Positions 26,501 through 40,262 of a stretch of 64,000 nt of DNA are shown one piece after another (the first letter of the stretch is position 1; every line of letters starts with the position of its first letter). Position numbers and translations under genes: made by a program. This DNA comes from Ascidia mentula (Eukaryota > Chordata > Ascidiacea > Phlebobranchia > Ascidiidae), in assembly GCA_947561715.1 (NCBI GenBank), contig OX387199.1:5089001-5153000 (forward strand), read 5' to 3'. Under the pieces are notes generated by a model. That model was not told where the DNA came from. It searched no databases and was given only the letters and a program-made list of their open reading frames with translations.

Positions 26501-29500
26501 CTCACGCTGAAGGCGATCGACAGCGGAACTGTCAGGGAGCGACATGACCATGAACCCCGGATGAATAACGGCGAGACACTGCCAACAGTAGAACAACGAC
26601 TAAACTTTACAATTTAACCGGAATTTACCATAAAAAACAACCACTAAGCGAGGACACGCCTTCAACCAAGGGAACTTGCCGAAACACTATGGCGAGCGTT
26701 CATATCTCACGCTGAAGGCGATCGACAGCGGAACTGCCAGGGAGCGACATGACCATGAACCCCGGATGAATAACGGCGAGACACTGCCAACAGTAGAACA
26801 ACGACTAAACTTTACAATTTAACCGGAATTTACCATAAAAAACAACCTCTAAGCGAGGACACGCCTTCAACCAAGGGAACTTGCCGAAACACTATGGCGA
26901 GCGTTCGTATCTCACGCTGAAGGCGATCGACAGCGGAACTGCCAGGGAGCGACATGACCATGAACCCCGGATGAATAACGGCGAGACACTGCCAACAGTA
27001 GAACAACAACTAAACTTAACAATTTAACCGGAATTTACCACAAAAAAACAACCACGAAGCGCGAACACGCCTTCAACCAAGGGAACTTGCCGAATCACTA
27101 TGGCGAGCGTTCATATCTCACGCTGAAGGCGATCGACAGCGGAACTGTCAGGGAGCGACATGACCATGAACCCCGGATGAATAACGGCGAGACACTGCCA
27201 ACAGCAGAACAACAACTAAACTTAACAATTAACCCGGAATTTACCATAAAAAACAACCACGAAGCGCGAACACGCCTTCAACCAAGGGAACTTGCCGAAA
27301 CACTATGGCGAGCGTTCGTATCTCACGCTGAAGGCGATCGACAGCGGAACTGCCAGGGAGCGACATGACCATGAACCCCGGATGAATGACGGCGAGACAC
27401 TGCCACCAGTAACATCAACTAAACTTAACTATTAACCCGGAATTTACCATAAAAAAACAACCACTAAGCGCGCACACGCCTTCAACCAAGGGAACTTGCC
27501 GAAACACTATGGCGAGCGTTCATATCTCACGCTGAAGGCGATCGACAGCGGAACTGTCAGGGAGCGACATGACCATGAACCCCGGATGAATAACGGCGAG
27601 ACACTGCCAACAGTAGAACAACGACTAAACTTAACAATTAAACCGGAATTTACCACAAAAAAACAACCACGAAGCGCGAACACGCCTTCAACCAAGGGAA
27701 CTTGCCGAAACACTATGGCGAGCGTTCATATCTCACGCTGAAGGCGATCGACAGCGGAACTGTCAGGGAGCGACATGACCATGAACCCCGGATGAATAAC
27801 GGCGAGACACTGCCAACAGTAGAACAACGACTAAACTTAACAATTAAACCGGAATTTACCACAAAAAAAACAACCACGAAGCGCGCACACGCCTTCAACC
27901 AAGGGAACTTGCCGAATCACTATGGCGAGCGTTCATATCTCACGCTGAAGGCGATCGACAGCGGAACTGTCAGGGAGCGACATGACCATGAACCCCGGAT
28001 GAATAACGGCGAGACACTGCCAACAGTAGAACAACGACTAAACTTTACAATTTAACCGGAATTTACCACAAAAAAACAACCACGAAGCGCGAACACGCCT
28101 TCAACCAAGGGAACTTGCCGAATCACTATGGCGAGCGTTCATATCTCACGCTGAAGGCGATCGACAGCGGAACTGTCAGGGAGCGACATGACCATGAACC
28201 CCGGATGAATAACGGCGAGACACTGCCAACAGTAGAACAACAACTAAACTTAACAATTAACCCGGAATTTACCATAAAAAACAACCACTAAGCGAGGACA
28301 CGCCTTCAACCAAGGGAACTTGCCGAAACACTATGGCGAGCGTTCGTATCTCACGCTGAAGGCGATCGACAGCGGAACTGCCAGGGAGCGACATGACCAT
28401 GAACCCCGGATGAATAACGGCGAGACACTGCCAACAGTAGAACAACAACTAAACTTAACAATTTAACCGGAATTTACCACAAAAAAACAACCACGAAGCG
28501 CGAACACGCCTTCAACCAAGGGAACTTGCCGAATCACTATGGCGAGCGTTCATATCTCACGCTGAAGGCGATCGACAGCGGAACTGCCAGGGAGCGACAT
28601 GACCATGAACCCCGGATGAATAACGGCGAGACACTGCCAACAGTAGAACAACAACTAAACTTAACAATTTAACCGGAATTTACCACAAAAAAACAACCAC
28701 GAAGCGCGAACACGCCTTCAACCAAGGGAACTTGCCGAATCACTATGGCGAGCGTTCATATCTCACGCTGAAGGCGATCGACAGCGGAACTGTCAGGGAG
28801 CGACATGACCATGAACCCCGGATGAATAACGGCGAGACACTGCCAACAGCAGAACAACAACTAAACTTAACAATTAACCCGGAATTTACCATAAAAAACA
28901 ACCACGAAGCGCGAACACGCCTTCAACCAAGGGAACTTGCCGAAACACTATGGCGAGCGTTCGTATCTCACGCTGAAGGCGATCGACAGCGGAACTGCCA
29001 GGGAGCGACATGACCATGAACCCCGGATGAATAACGGCGAGACACTGCCAACAGTAGAACAACAACTAAACTTAACAATTTAACCGGAATTTACCACAAA
29101 AAAACAACCACGAAGCGCGAACACGCCTTCAACCAAGGGAACTTGCCGAAACACTATGGCGAGCGTTCATATCTCACGCTGAAGGCGATCGACAGCGGAA
29201 CTGCCAGGGAGCGACATGACCATGAACCCCGGATGAATAACGGCGAGACACTGCCAACAGTAGAACAACGACTAAACTTAACAATTTAACCGGAATTTAC
29301 CACAAAAAAACAACCACTAAGCGCGAACACGCCTTCAACCAAGGGAACTTGCCGAAACACTGTGGCGAGCGTTCATATCTCACGCTGAAGGCGATCGACA
29401 GCGGAACTGTCAGGGAGCGACATGACCATGAACCCCGGATGAATAACGGCGAGACACTGCCAACAGTAGAACAACGACTAAACTTTACAATTTAACCGGA

Positions 29501-32500
29501 ATTTACCAGAAAAAAACAACCACGAAGCGCGAACACGCCTTCAACCAAGGGAACTTGCCGAATCACTATGGCGAGCGTTCATATCTCACGCTGAAGGCGA
29601 TCGACAGCGGAACTGTCAGGGAGCGACATGACCATGAACCCCGGATGAATAACGGCGAGACACTGCCAACAGTAGAACAACAACTAAACTTAACAATTAA
29701 CCCGGAATTTACCATAAAAAACAACCACTAAGCGAGGACACGCCTTCAACCAAGGGAACTTGCCGAAACACTATGGCGAGCGTTCGTATCTCACACTGAA
29801 GGCGATCGATAGCGGAACTGCCAGGGAGCGACATGACCATGAACCCCGGATGAAAAACGGCGAGACACTGCCAACAGCAGAACAACAACTAAACTTAACA
29901 ATTAACCCGGAATTTACCATAAAAAACAACCACGAAGCGCGAACACGCCTTCAACCAAGGGAACTTGCCGAAACACTATGGCGAGCGTTCGTATCTCACG
30001 CTGAAGGCGATCGACAGCGGAACTGCCAGGGAGCGACATGACCATGAACCCCGGATGAATAACGGCGAGACACTGCCAACAGTAGAACAACAACTAAACT
30101 TAACAATTAACCCGGAATTTACCACAAAAAAAACAACCACGAAGCGCGCACACGCCTTCAACCAAGGGAACTTGCCGAATCACTATGGCGAGCGTTCATA
30201 TCTCACGCTGAAGGCGATCGACAGCGGAACTGTCAGGGAGCGACATGACCATGAACCCCGGATGAATAACGGCGAGACACTGCCAACAGTAGAACAACGA
30301 CTAAACTTAACAATTAAACCGGAATTTACCACAAAAAAACAACCACGAAGCGCGAACACGCCTTCAACCAAGGGAACTTGCCGAAACACTATGGCGAGCG
30401 TTCATATCTCACGCTGAAGGCGATCGACAGCGGAACTGTCAGGGAGCGACATGACCATGAACCCCGGATGAATAACGGCGAGACACTGCCAACAGTAGAA
30501 CAACGACTAAACTTAACAATTAAACCGGAATTTACCACAAAAAAAACAACCACGAAGCGCGCACACGCCTTCAACCAAGGGAACTTGCCGAATCACTATG
30601 GCGAGCGTTCATATCTCACGCTGAAGGCGATCGACAGCGGAACTGTCAGGGAGCGACATGACCATGAACCCCGGATGAATAACGGCGAGACACTGCCAAC
30701 AGTAGAACAACGACTAAACTTTACAATTTAACCGGAATTTACCACAAAAAAACAACCACGAAGCGCGAACACGCCTTCAACCAAGGGAACTTGCCGAATC
30801 ACTATGGCGAGCGTTCATATCTCACGCTGAAGGCGATCGACAGCGGAACTGTCAGGGAGCGACATGACCATGAACCCCGGATGAATAACGGCGAGACACT
30901 GCCAACAGTAGAACAACGACTAAACTTTACAATTTAACCGGAATTTACCATAAAAAACAACCACTAAGCGAGGACACGCCTTCAACCAAGGGAACTTGCC
31001 GAAACACTATGGCGAGCGTTCGTATCTCACGCTGAAGGCGATCGACAGCGGAACTGCCAGGGAGCGACATGACCATGAACCCCGGATGAATAACGGCGAG
31101 ACACTGCCAACAGTAGAACAACAACTAAACTTAACAATTTAACCGGAATTTACCACAAAAAAACAACCACGAAGCGCGAACACGCCTTCAACCAAGGGAA
31201 CTTGCCGAATCACTATGGCGAGCGTTCATATCTCACGCTGAAGGCGATCGACAGCGGAACTGTCAGGGAGCGACATGACCATGAACCCCGGATGAATAAC
31301 GGCGAGACACTGCCAACAGTAGAACAACAACTAAACTTAACAATTAACCCGGAATTTACCATAAAAAACAACCACGAAGCGAGGACACGCCTTCAACCAA
31401 GGGAACTTGCCGAATCACTATGGCGAGCGTTCGTATCTCACGCTGAAGGCGATCGACAGCGGAACTGCCAGGGAGCGACATGACCATGAACCCCGGATGA
31501 ATGACGGCGAGACACTGCCACCAGTAACATCAACTAAACTTAACTATTAACCCGGAATTTACCATAAAAAAACAACCACTAAGCGCGCACACGCCTTCAA
31601 CCAAGGGAACTTGCCGAAACACTATGGCGAGCGTTCATATCTCACGCTGAAGGCGATCGACAGCGGAACTGTCAGGGAGCGACATGACCATGAACCCCGG
31701 ATGAATAACGGCGAGACACTGCCAACAGTAGAACAACGACTAAACTTAACAATTAAACCGGAATTTACCACAAAAAAACAACCACGAAGCGCGAACACGC
31801 CTTCAACCAAGGGAACTTGCCGAAACACTATGGCGAGCGTTCATATCTCACGCTGAAGGCGATCGACAGCGGAACTGTCAGGGAGCGACATGACCATGAA
31901 CCCCGGATGAATAACGGCGAGACACTGCCAACAGTAGAACAACGACTAAACTTAACAATTAAACCGGAATTTACCACAAAAAAAACAACCACGAAGCGCG
32001 CACACGCCTTCAACCAAGGGAACTTGCCGAATCACTATGGCGAGCGTTCATATCTCACGCTGAAGGCGATCGACAGCGGAACTGTCAGGGAGCGACATGA
32101 CCATGAACCCCGGATGAATAACGGCGAGACACTGCCAACAGTAGAACAACGACTAAACTTTACAATTTAACCGGAATTTACCACAAAAAAAACAACCACG
32201 AAGCGCGAACACGCCTTCAACCAAGGGAACTTGCCGAATCACTATGGCGAGCGTTCATATCTCACGCTGAAGGCGATCGACAGCGGAACTGTCAGGGAGC
32301 GACATGACCATGAACCCCGGATGAATAACGGCGAGACACTGCCAACAGTAGAACAACAACTAAACTTAACAATTAACCCGGAATTTACCATAAAAAACAA
32401 CCACTAAGCGAGGACACGCCTTCAACCAAGGGAACTTGCCGAAACACTATGGCGAGCGTTCGTATCTCACGCTGAAGGCGATCGACAGCGGAACTGCCAG

Positions 32501-33979
32501 GGAGCGACATGACCATGAACCCCGGATGAATAACGGCGAGACACTGCCAACAGTAGAACAACAACTAAACTTAACAATTTAACCGGAATTTACCACAAAA
32601 AAACAACCACGAAGCGCGAACACGCCTTCAACCAAGGGAACTTGCCGAATCACTATGGCGAGCGTTCATATCTCACGCTGAAGGCGATCGACAGCGGAAC
32701 TGCCAGGGAGCGACATGACCATGAACCCCGGATGAATAACGGCGAGACACTGCCAACAGTAGAACAACAACTAAACTTAACAATTTAACCGGAATTTACC
32801 ACAAAAAAACAACCACGAAGCGCGAACACGCCTTCAACCAAGGGAACTTGCCGAATCACTATGGCGAGCGTTCATATCTCACGCTGAAGGCGATCGACAG
32901 CGGAACTGCCAGGGAGCGACATGACCATGAACCCCGGATGAATAACGGCGAGACACTGCCAACAGTAGAACAACGACTAAACTTAACAATTTAACCGGAA
33001 TTTACCACAAAAAAACAACCACTAAGCGCGAACACGCCTTCAACCAAGGGAACTTGCCGAAACACTGTGGCGAGCGTTCATATCTCACGCTGAAGGCGAT
33101 CGACAGCGGAACTGTCAGGGAGCGACATGACCATGAACCCCGGATGAATAACGGCGAGACACTGCCAACAGTAGAACAACGACTAAACTTTACAATTTAA
33201 CCGGAATTTACCAGAAAAAAACAACCACGAAGCGAGGACACGCCTTCAACCAAGGGAACTTGCCGAAACACTATGGCGAGCGTTCGTATCTCACGCTGAA
33301 GGCGATCGACAGCGGAACTGCCAGGGAGCGACATGACCATGAACCCCGGATGAATAACGGCGAGACACTGCCAACAGTAGAACAACAACTAAACTTAACA
33401 ATTTAACCGGAATTTACCACAAAAAAACAACCACGAAGCGCGAACACGCCTTCAACCAAGGGAACTTGCCGAAACACTATGGCGAGCGTTCATATCTCAC
33501 GCTGAAGGCGATCGACAGCGGAACTGCCAGGGAGCGACATGACCATGAACCCCGGATGAATAACGGCGAGACACTGCCAACAGTAGAACAACGACTAAAC
33601 TTAACAATTTAACCGGAATTTACCACAAAAAAACAACCACTAAGCGCGAACACGCCTTCAACCAAGGGAACTTGCCGAAACACTATGGCGAGCGTTCATA
33701 TCTCACGCTGAAGGCGATCGACAGCGGAACTGCCAGGGAGCGACATGACCATGAGCCCCGGATGAATAACGGCGAGACACTGCCAACAGTAGAACAACGA
33801 CTAAACTTAACAATTTAACCGGAATTTACCACAAAAAAACAGCCACGAAACGCGAACACGCCTTCAACCAAGGGAACTTGCCGAAACACTATGGCGAGCG
33901 TTCATATCTCACGCCGAAGGCGATCGACAGCGGAACCGCCAGGGAGCGACATGACCATGAACCCCGGATGAATAACGGC
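20508..33979. repeat. Satellite array B: about 205-bp unit, about 65 copies, with an 8-unit higher-order repeat
   Basis: Every unit has CACTATGGCGAGCGTTC, then TCTCACGCTGAAGGCGATCG, GACATGACCATGAACCCCGG, GGCGAGACACTGCCA and CGCCTTCAACCAAGGGAAC. Unit length varies from 204 to 207, mainly through the A-run after TTACCA(C/T). Variants (CATATC/CGTATC, AACAACGAC/AACAACAAC, AATGACGGC/AATAACGGC) recur in the same order. Blocks starting at 24208, 25852 and 27496 are 1,644 bases (8 units) apart, a recently amplified higher-order repeat. Units of 207 bases keep a frame open across a few copies on either strand (for example 20919-21479), but units of other lengths break it. These frames are therefore not taken as genes. 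Confidence 0.97.
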
Positions 33980-34400
33980 TTTCACATTTATTGCAAACAA
34001 ACCTTATTCCTCAACAAAACTAAAACGACAAACTTTTAAACCAGACCTAAAACTCTATACATGCGCACCAAGCAACAACAACAATCTGTCCCAGATTGGA
34101 AAACAACGCACACAAATTTGCCTCTCCACGTTGGAAGCGGGAACCTTGATTGATGCTGGAGGCACTGACGTCACTGAACTTGCCTTTCGACTCACACGGC
34201 GTTGCAAAAATTAATGACTGTTCACATGGTGTGACAAATTGTGTGTTTGTAATTGCATTCTTGTCGGTATTGTAAATTTCAATTGACATGAAAGCAAAAC
34301 AATAAATAGTTTTGTTTTCTGCCCCAATCTGCTGACCACTGATAGTCAGACAACCATGGGAAGTTTTCTCAAACTTTGTCACTCAGGATATGGTCATTGT
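33980..34400. mobile_element. Fragment of the dispersed repeat that borders array B
   Basis: Sequence directly after the last satellite unit matches the downstream parts of the copies at 53.46 and 59.44 kb. It contains TTATTCCTCAACAAAAC, then GCCTCTCCACGTTGGAAGCG and GGAACCTTGATTGATGCTGG, then a ACTGACGTCA segment and CTCACACGGCGT. Only fragments align and no terminal repeats are recognised, so the class is unknown. No coding capacity is supported. Confidence 0.6.
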
Positions 34401-35638
34401 TTTTGTGTTTTTCTTTGTATGCCCCTGTTACGTAGTAATGCGCTATTTTCTTGGAAAGATCCTCGTTGGTTTTGCTTAGTCGCGGGGTGTTTCTGACTTG
34501 CAAAGAATAAACACTTTTGTGGGTAGCCGCAGCCTAAATGTAGGATTGCCGGAATATAATAAATGCTTGGAGCCAAACTTCAAGTAAAAGAGCTTAGCAA
34601 GAGAATTAAAAAAACTTGAAAGTCATTTATTATTTTAATTCTTTAGAAAAACTGGATGTACTTAACCTTTAAATCGGGTCTTGTTACTCATGAAGGGAAA
34701 CTACTTCTTCGATCGATTTCGGTTGCAGACGGTGAGGTTTTGCAAACGCTTACCTCAAAAACTGCATGTCCTATGGGGGGACTAACATCTAATTCTCAAT
34801 GCATTGTGCAGAGGGGGGTTGGTGACTTCACTTAATTGCAATTGGAGGGTACTTGCGGTCATTCGTTTTTTTACAAAACAAACCTACACTTTTTTAGGCA
34901 AAATAATGTCCAACGGGGGAGCGGTTAAAGTAGTTGTCTTGCAACATAAATCAACTAGGGTTTGTAGATCACAAATGTTGTCTACTTCCGCCTTAACATT
35001 GGTAGTTTACAGAGATGGGCCAAAAATAGACACACTAGCGACCCAAATTTGGTCAACCAACCATTTCCGGACCCCTTCCTAATAGTCAAAAACAAGCAAA
35101 GCAGACTTAAAACTTAGTTGCATAACACGTTATAGCCCCTACCAAAATCAATACAAACACTGCACTTTGTTACGTGTCAGCTATGTTTATGACAGAGGTT
35201 TCCCTCCGTCGAAACTTACTTTAATGGAAATACTGATACGATACATTCTATACGGCCCAAAGAAAGTTTGTTTAGTGAGGGACACGCCCAGGCCAGCGTT
35301 TTTTTTCAAGGTGTGTAACAATATAATGTATACGTTTATTTGCTATTACGCTTGTCCGAAGCTTAAATATGTACAACACAGTTTAAAACTACTAGGGAAA
35401 AATGCAAAACACCACACAAATATAATCAGCATTTTTGACGTTTAGCTGGCACCTTGTCATTGTGACAAAATAGACAAAAAGTGTTCTGGAGAATGGGGAT
35501 ATAAAACAACATTCGGTAATATTGCACAAAGGAAACGAGTTAACTGAAACGGATAAATAGCTTTTTAATTACAGCAAAAACATGTAGCGTTTGTAAGTTA
35601 GTTTAATAGACAGTCAATCCCACAAAAATGCCAAAACA
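34401..35638. other. Intergenic, no supported gene
   Basis: Several short open frames on both strands lack domains, and none has a splice-compatible neighbour. The stretch separates array B from the 3' end of the minus-strand LRR-ZU5 gene. A polyadenylation site for that gene may lie here, but I cannot place it. Confidence 0.4.
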
Positions 35639-35886
35639 ACAATAAAAATACAAAACAGATATATACAAAAAGCATCATATCTCAAATACATCATGTCTCA
35701 ACAATAAAAATACAAAACAGATATATACAAAAAGCATCATATCTCAAATACATCATGTCTCAACAATAAAAATACAAAACAGATATATACAAAAAGCATC
35801 ATATCTCAAATACATCATGTCTCAACAATAAAAATACAAAACAGATATATACAAAAAGCATCATATCTCAAATACATCATGTCTTT
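35639..35886. repeat. 62-bp tandem repeat, four copies
   Basis: ACAATAAAAATAC recurs at 35639, 35701, 35763 and 35825. The 62-base units are essentially identical and include AACAGATATATACAAAAAGC and TCATATCTCAAATACATCAT. The array lies 19 bases beyond the proposed stop codon of the minus-strand LRR-ZU5 gene, so it would fall in that gene's 3' untranslated region. Confidence 0.95.
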
Positions 35887-35904
35887 CCACTTCATGAAAA
35901 AATA

Positions 35905-38675
35905 TCATGGAAAATATTTCAGGGTAAAAGACAACTGTAACCTATTTATGTTTTTTAATCCCTACTAAACTTTTTTGTTAATATTTAAACAATATTGGTG
36001 TATATTTCACAACAATTTGCATTCAGTTACCTGGAAAGGGTAGAATTTATTGATTGTGACATTATCTTGACCCACTAAACTATCACTTATATGTGCTGAG
36101 TCAGCAGATGTAACCTTAGATCCTAAAAAAGACCAGTGTTTATTTTAAACAAACTGTGATACACCTTAAATTTTTTTAATTAAAGTTAGTTAAAAATTTT
36201 GTTGTGTTTAAACTTACCCGCTTGTCTGGATTTTGGAGCACTTTCAAAACTTTCCTAAAATTTTTTTTTAGTCAGCAATTTTTCTACACACAAGTCTATT
36301 TCTTACCTTCGGAGCAAATAAATCCATACGAATTTCCCCTCTATTGCCTTCACCATATATTTTCTTATCACTATGGGTTATGGAAATTTGACACTTTACA
36401 TCATGTTCTGTTGTACTCATTTTTTTCAGCGTGATCTGTTTTCTGATGATAGGTTCATTATACAAATCAGGCAAATTGCAGGTTTGCGGACCACATTTAA
36501 TTCCTTCTGGGCAGGTAACTCCCAAGACAGGGTCTTCATTTGAAGATTTGCTATAACTATGGCAACAATTAATAAACAATAAAAAAAAACAGAAGCTGCA
36601 AGATGCAAGATGCACTCACTGACATCCTCACCTTATTTTGAAAGTTTCTGGTAACAACACTAACTTCAGTCCTCCTTCAGCAGCATCAAATTTTTCACAA
36701 TGGTAGTCATATATTGAAATATATAAAACACCGGACTCCTTTTCCTTTACCCATTCCCCTTTTACTTTTTTTGTTTTGGGGGGATAGAAAATTTTTTCCC
36801 ACTGCGCTTCCCACCTGTGCAACATCAACAATTAAATCAACCCTAAATACCGCCAAACTCAATATTTTTACCATGTAAAATGACTTGTGTAGAACTGATG
36901 TTTGTAAGTATTTTGATAAACGTTGGTTTCAAACTCAGTCCATTTCAGCCCATCAACACTTTCATTTACCTTCATTATTCAATGGTATTCAATGGTTACA
37001 TCTTATTTTGAATGACAAAAAAACTTCCAAAAAATTAATAAAAAAAAAATGTACCACAATCAATTGACGTGTTTTCCCAAAAAATGAAGTTGGTAGAGTG
37101 ATAGAAATATCTTTTTTAAACTTTAGATGGTTGGGTTCACATTTAAGCATTGGAGTAATTTGATTCTAAAAAACGCTTTAAATAAGAAACTTGTTTCTTA
37201 CATATTTCAAGTATTTACCATTTCACTTCGCTTTCCATAATACGAGGTCAGTTTTATAAGCACTTGTTGATCCAAAGCACCTTCAGGGATTTCCACAATA
37301 CAACCACCAACTTCTAATCTACTTCCTTTTTTTCCAACATGTGATGAAGTAAAATTTACCAGCTTATAGTCATCCTATATATGTACATACATATATGGAA
37401 CAGAAATTACATATGAGCACAAAAATTTTATACTTGTGTAAGTTTAGCATTACAAATTTTTTTTTTATTTACAATTTGCAGCACTTTCTTACACGACTTT
37501 TTAACTCTTTCAGTTTGTGTTCAATCAACTTTTTTCCATCAGCAGACAATGATTGAAATAAATTCTGGGCAGTTTGTTGATAGTCAACAATATTGTGCAA
37601 GCAACTAGCAAAGTGTTCGGCACCAACATCATCAATTTTATTTCTGTTCAAGAAAATAGCTTGCATCTAAAGAAAAACACAGATAAGCAACAAATAGTGG
37701 CAAAGTTTTGAACTATCAGATTTAAAAAAATACAATATGCAAGAATATTAGGAAATTTACAAATAAAGGCTTTAGGAATGCATAAATGTCCAGACCGCCG
37801 CATTACACATTGCTTTAGTTTTACAAGTATTACCGAATATGGCATTTTGTTAACTGCTTCAGATAACTTGATTGCTCCACATCCTGTAATATTACATCCA
37901 TTTGCATCAAGTTGTTCCACTTGATGCAAACAAGTAGCTAAAATCTTAGCTCCCTCATCTCCAAGTGGGTTATCGCTGACTTTTAGTCTTTGCATCTGCA
38001 TAGATAAATATCAATAAATCCAAACTAAAAATCAAAAGCAATGTTTTAAATTTCAAATCAAATTTTTCAAATCAAACTTGTAAGTCCGCACAAAATGAGG
38101 ATTTATTAAGCCCTTAAACAAGATTGTAAAAATTAAATATAGAATATGTGCAATTGGTGCAGTACCATGAACAAACATATTTGCTAAGGTATTACAGAAA
38201 TAAAACAACAATCTCAAGGCAAAAAGCTATATGGGCCATTATTAATCAAGTACAAATATATATTTATACTCTGTTACGGCCAGGCAATTGTTTTGGTTGT
38301 GCTTAGTTCTGATTTGCCTTACATGCTGACCAACTGGCATGGCCTGTACAATACTTTATTGCACTGATGATGAACATAGTGTAGCGTTTAAAACATTTGT
38401 GTTTGCATAAACAAAATGATAACTAGTAAGTTAATAGCTTTGACATTCCTTTTTCAAACTATTAAATCCAAGTATTTTATAAGTTTCTAAATGAAATATC
38501 ATAAATAATGTACTGGCTTTTGAAGTTGTGATATGGAATTTGCAATCTCAAAGATTCCACCAGTTGTCATCTTACAACCCTCTAGAGACAGATTCTTAAT
38601 CCACTCAATACATGAAGCAATAGCAGATGCACTTTCATCATCAACTGTGTTCCCATTAAGATTCAGGGTTGTGAT
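35905..38675 (-). CDS. 3' end of a large LRR-ZU5 protein gene: last LRRs, split ZU5 domain, C-terminal tail
   Basis: Exons in transcription order: 38675-38514, 37995-37834 and 37666-37493 (LRRs); 37374-37219 and 37165-37055 (ZU5); 36969-36872 (end of ZU5); 36814-36632, 36550-36307, 36254-36218, 36122-36031 and 35934-35905. All joins are in frame and the stop is TGA at 35907-35905. The LRR exons read NLSLEGCKMTTGGIF and VEQLDANGCNITGCGAIKL, an NLR/RNase-inhibitor style. ZU5 evidence is GSRLEVGGCIVEIPEGALD, then ITPMLKCEPNHLKFKKDISI and YKHQFYTSHFTW. LRR then ZU5 is the order in PIDD and FIIND-bearing NLRs. The roughly 180 residues after SHFTW may be a diverged UPA region, and no death or CARD domain is visible. 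The HF(S) autocleavage motif of PIDD/NLRP1 appears here as HFT. The last three short exons are less certain than the ZU5. Confidence 0.75.
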
Positions 38676-39149
38676 CTAAAACAAACATAAGTGTTGTAAT
38701 GGTGCATTTTACATGTATATTAATTCCATAAAGGTAAAGAAAATTGCATATGACGCAGCACAAATAAACACATTGCTGTATTAAAACTTTATTTTTTACA
38801 ACAAAGAGATATGCTAGCTCTTTCATACAGCAAGGGTGAATATCTTTTACTGATTTTGTGGGAACCAAAATAATATTGTCGAATGTGTATATAATATGTA
38901 TATTATGATATGATTGAAGTTGCAGAAACAAGGTTCAGTCACTCGAGTTTTTTTACTGGTGTTGCACACATATTAACCCTTTTAAAAGATATTAAAATCA
39001 ATGACACAATCAAAATATAATGTAAAATATATTTTTTTATAATTTAAAAGTTTTGTTGTGTGGCATTATGTTTTTTTAACTAATATTACCTTGGTTACTA
39101 CTGGATGTATGTGCAAAAGCAATAATTACTGAAGTCTAACTTGACATAC

Positions 39150-40034
39150 CTCTTGTTTTACTGTTTTGGTAACTTCTTGGATTACAAAGTTACTGACATT
39201 TTTTAGTGTAAGTTTAAGTTTTGGAGGAAATCTCTGTAAGGCACATGATACAGCCAAAGCTTTTTCTTCACCAATCACCATAAGCTTGGTTGGAATGGAT
39301 TTTAACTATGAAGAATTAAACTGGTTTAACTTATACTTAGCCTATACTTAAATAATTCTAAATAATAATTTCACCTTTCAGTGAGCAAACTTCCTATGCT
39401 GTTTAATAGAGAAACAGTATGATGAATATGACACTGTTTTACACAATAATTTGCTATCATTCATCTTCATTTATCAAAAAAAAAGAAAAATATTTCATTT
39501 TGTTTCATAACAAAATGGTTAAGAACCAGAGTTCTGTAGTTTTTTTGGATAATGTTAGAACAAGTTTGTGTTCAATTCCTTCATTTTTTAAATGTAATAT
39601 GAAAGCAAAGAGTTGATTTGATATCAAAATAATTCAATTCAAATATCTTTTTCCAAACCTTATATTCAACAATGTGGTTTTTACATATTTTTTACAACAT
39701 CTCAAGTCAGGAAGTTCGAAGAAGCAAACAATAGGAATTTTAGGTAAAGAAATCTAAATATTGTTTGATTACAAGAAAATTTAATGCCATTGATTTGATA
39801 TTTTCTTCTTTAAAAAGCTAAACTTACTGGTGGAGTATCAAATAAATCTCCAGAAAGATCAAACTTTCCACATCGTGTAATTTCATATCTTTCCTTGGGA
39901 TCAAATCCCAAGTAATATTTAGAAATTTTAAACTTTGTTACAATCAACTTGTTAACATGTGCTGTTGTTTCATTCCAAAGCAATTTCAGGACGTGCCTTG
40001 AAACACAGTTTCCACTGATATCCAGACACCCCAT
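39150..40034 (-). CDS. LRR gene, cassette 1: exons C1 and B1
   Basis: C1 (40034-39828, 69 codons) starts MGCLDISGNCVSRHVLKLLW and has 13 more codons than its paralogues (the YYLGFDPKERYEITR region). B1 (39305-39150, 52 codons) starts LKSIPTKLMVIGEEKALAVS. Both begin and end in phase 0 with AG and GT flanks. Unlike cassettes 2-4, no short D exon is found between them. They lie between the A-exon cluster upstream and the terminal LRR exons downstream on the same strand. B and C exons alternate LRR-like strand/helix patterns but do not match a consensus LRR as clearly as the A exons. Confidence 0.7.
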
Positions 40035-40262
40035 CTAACAGAACAAAACTGTCTTAGTTTTATAATAATAATTCCCATAATATTGCCTATAAGGTTCATT
40101 GACTTCGTAGCCACGGCATTACAGATAAGCTTTACGTTTTACATAGATGACTTAATGTTGTTAACATTGTAATTTGCCTTCTAGTTGGTAAAGGAACAGA
40201 AATAAAGCAACAGTATTCGAAAACATCAGAAATAAATCATTAGGAAAAATTTATTATCTTAC

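Noticed and set aside
20919-33388. Many repeated 60-186 residue open frames (MPKHYGERSYLTL... on plus, MKACARFVVV... and MFRQVPLVEG... on minus)
   Set aside because: They are by-products of satellite B. Unit length varies between 204 and 207 bases, so frames break repeatedly, and opposite-strand frames are equally open. There is no splice or start context.
39400-39620. Possible D exon between C1 and B1
   Set aside because: No sequence like SLIHSDMLVKKY is present on the minus strand in this gap, so cassette 1 seems to lack it.
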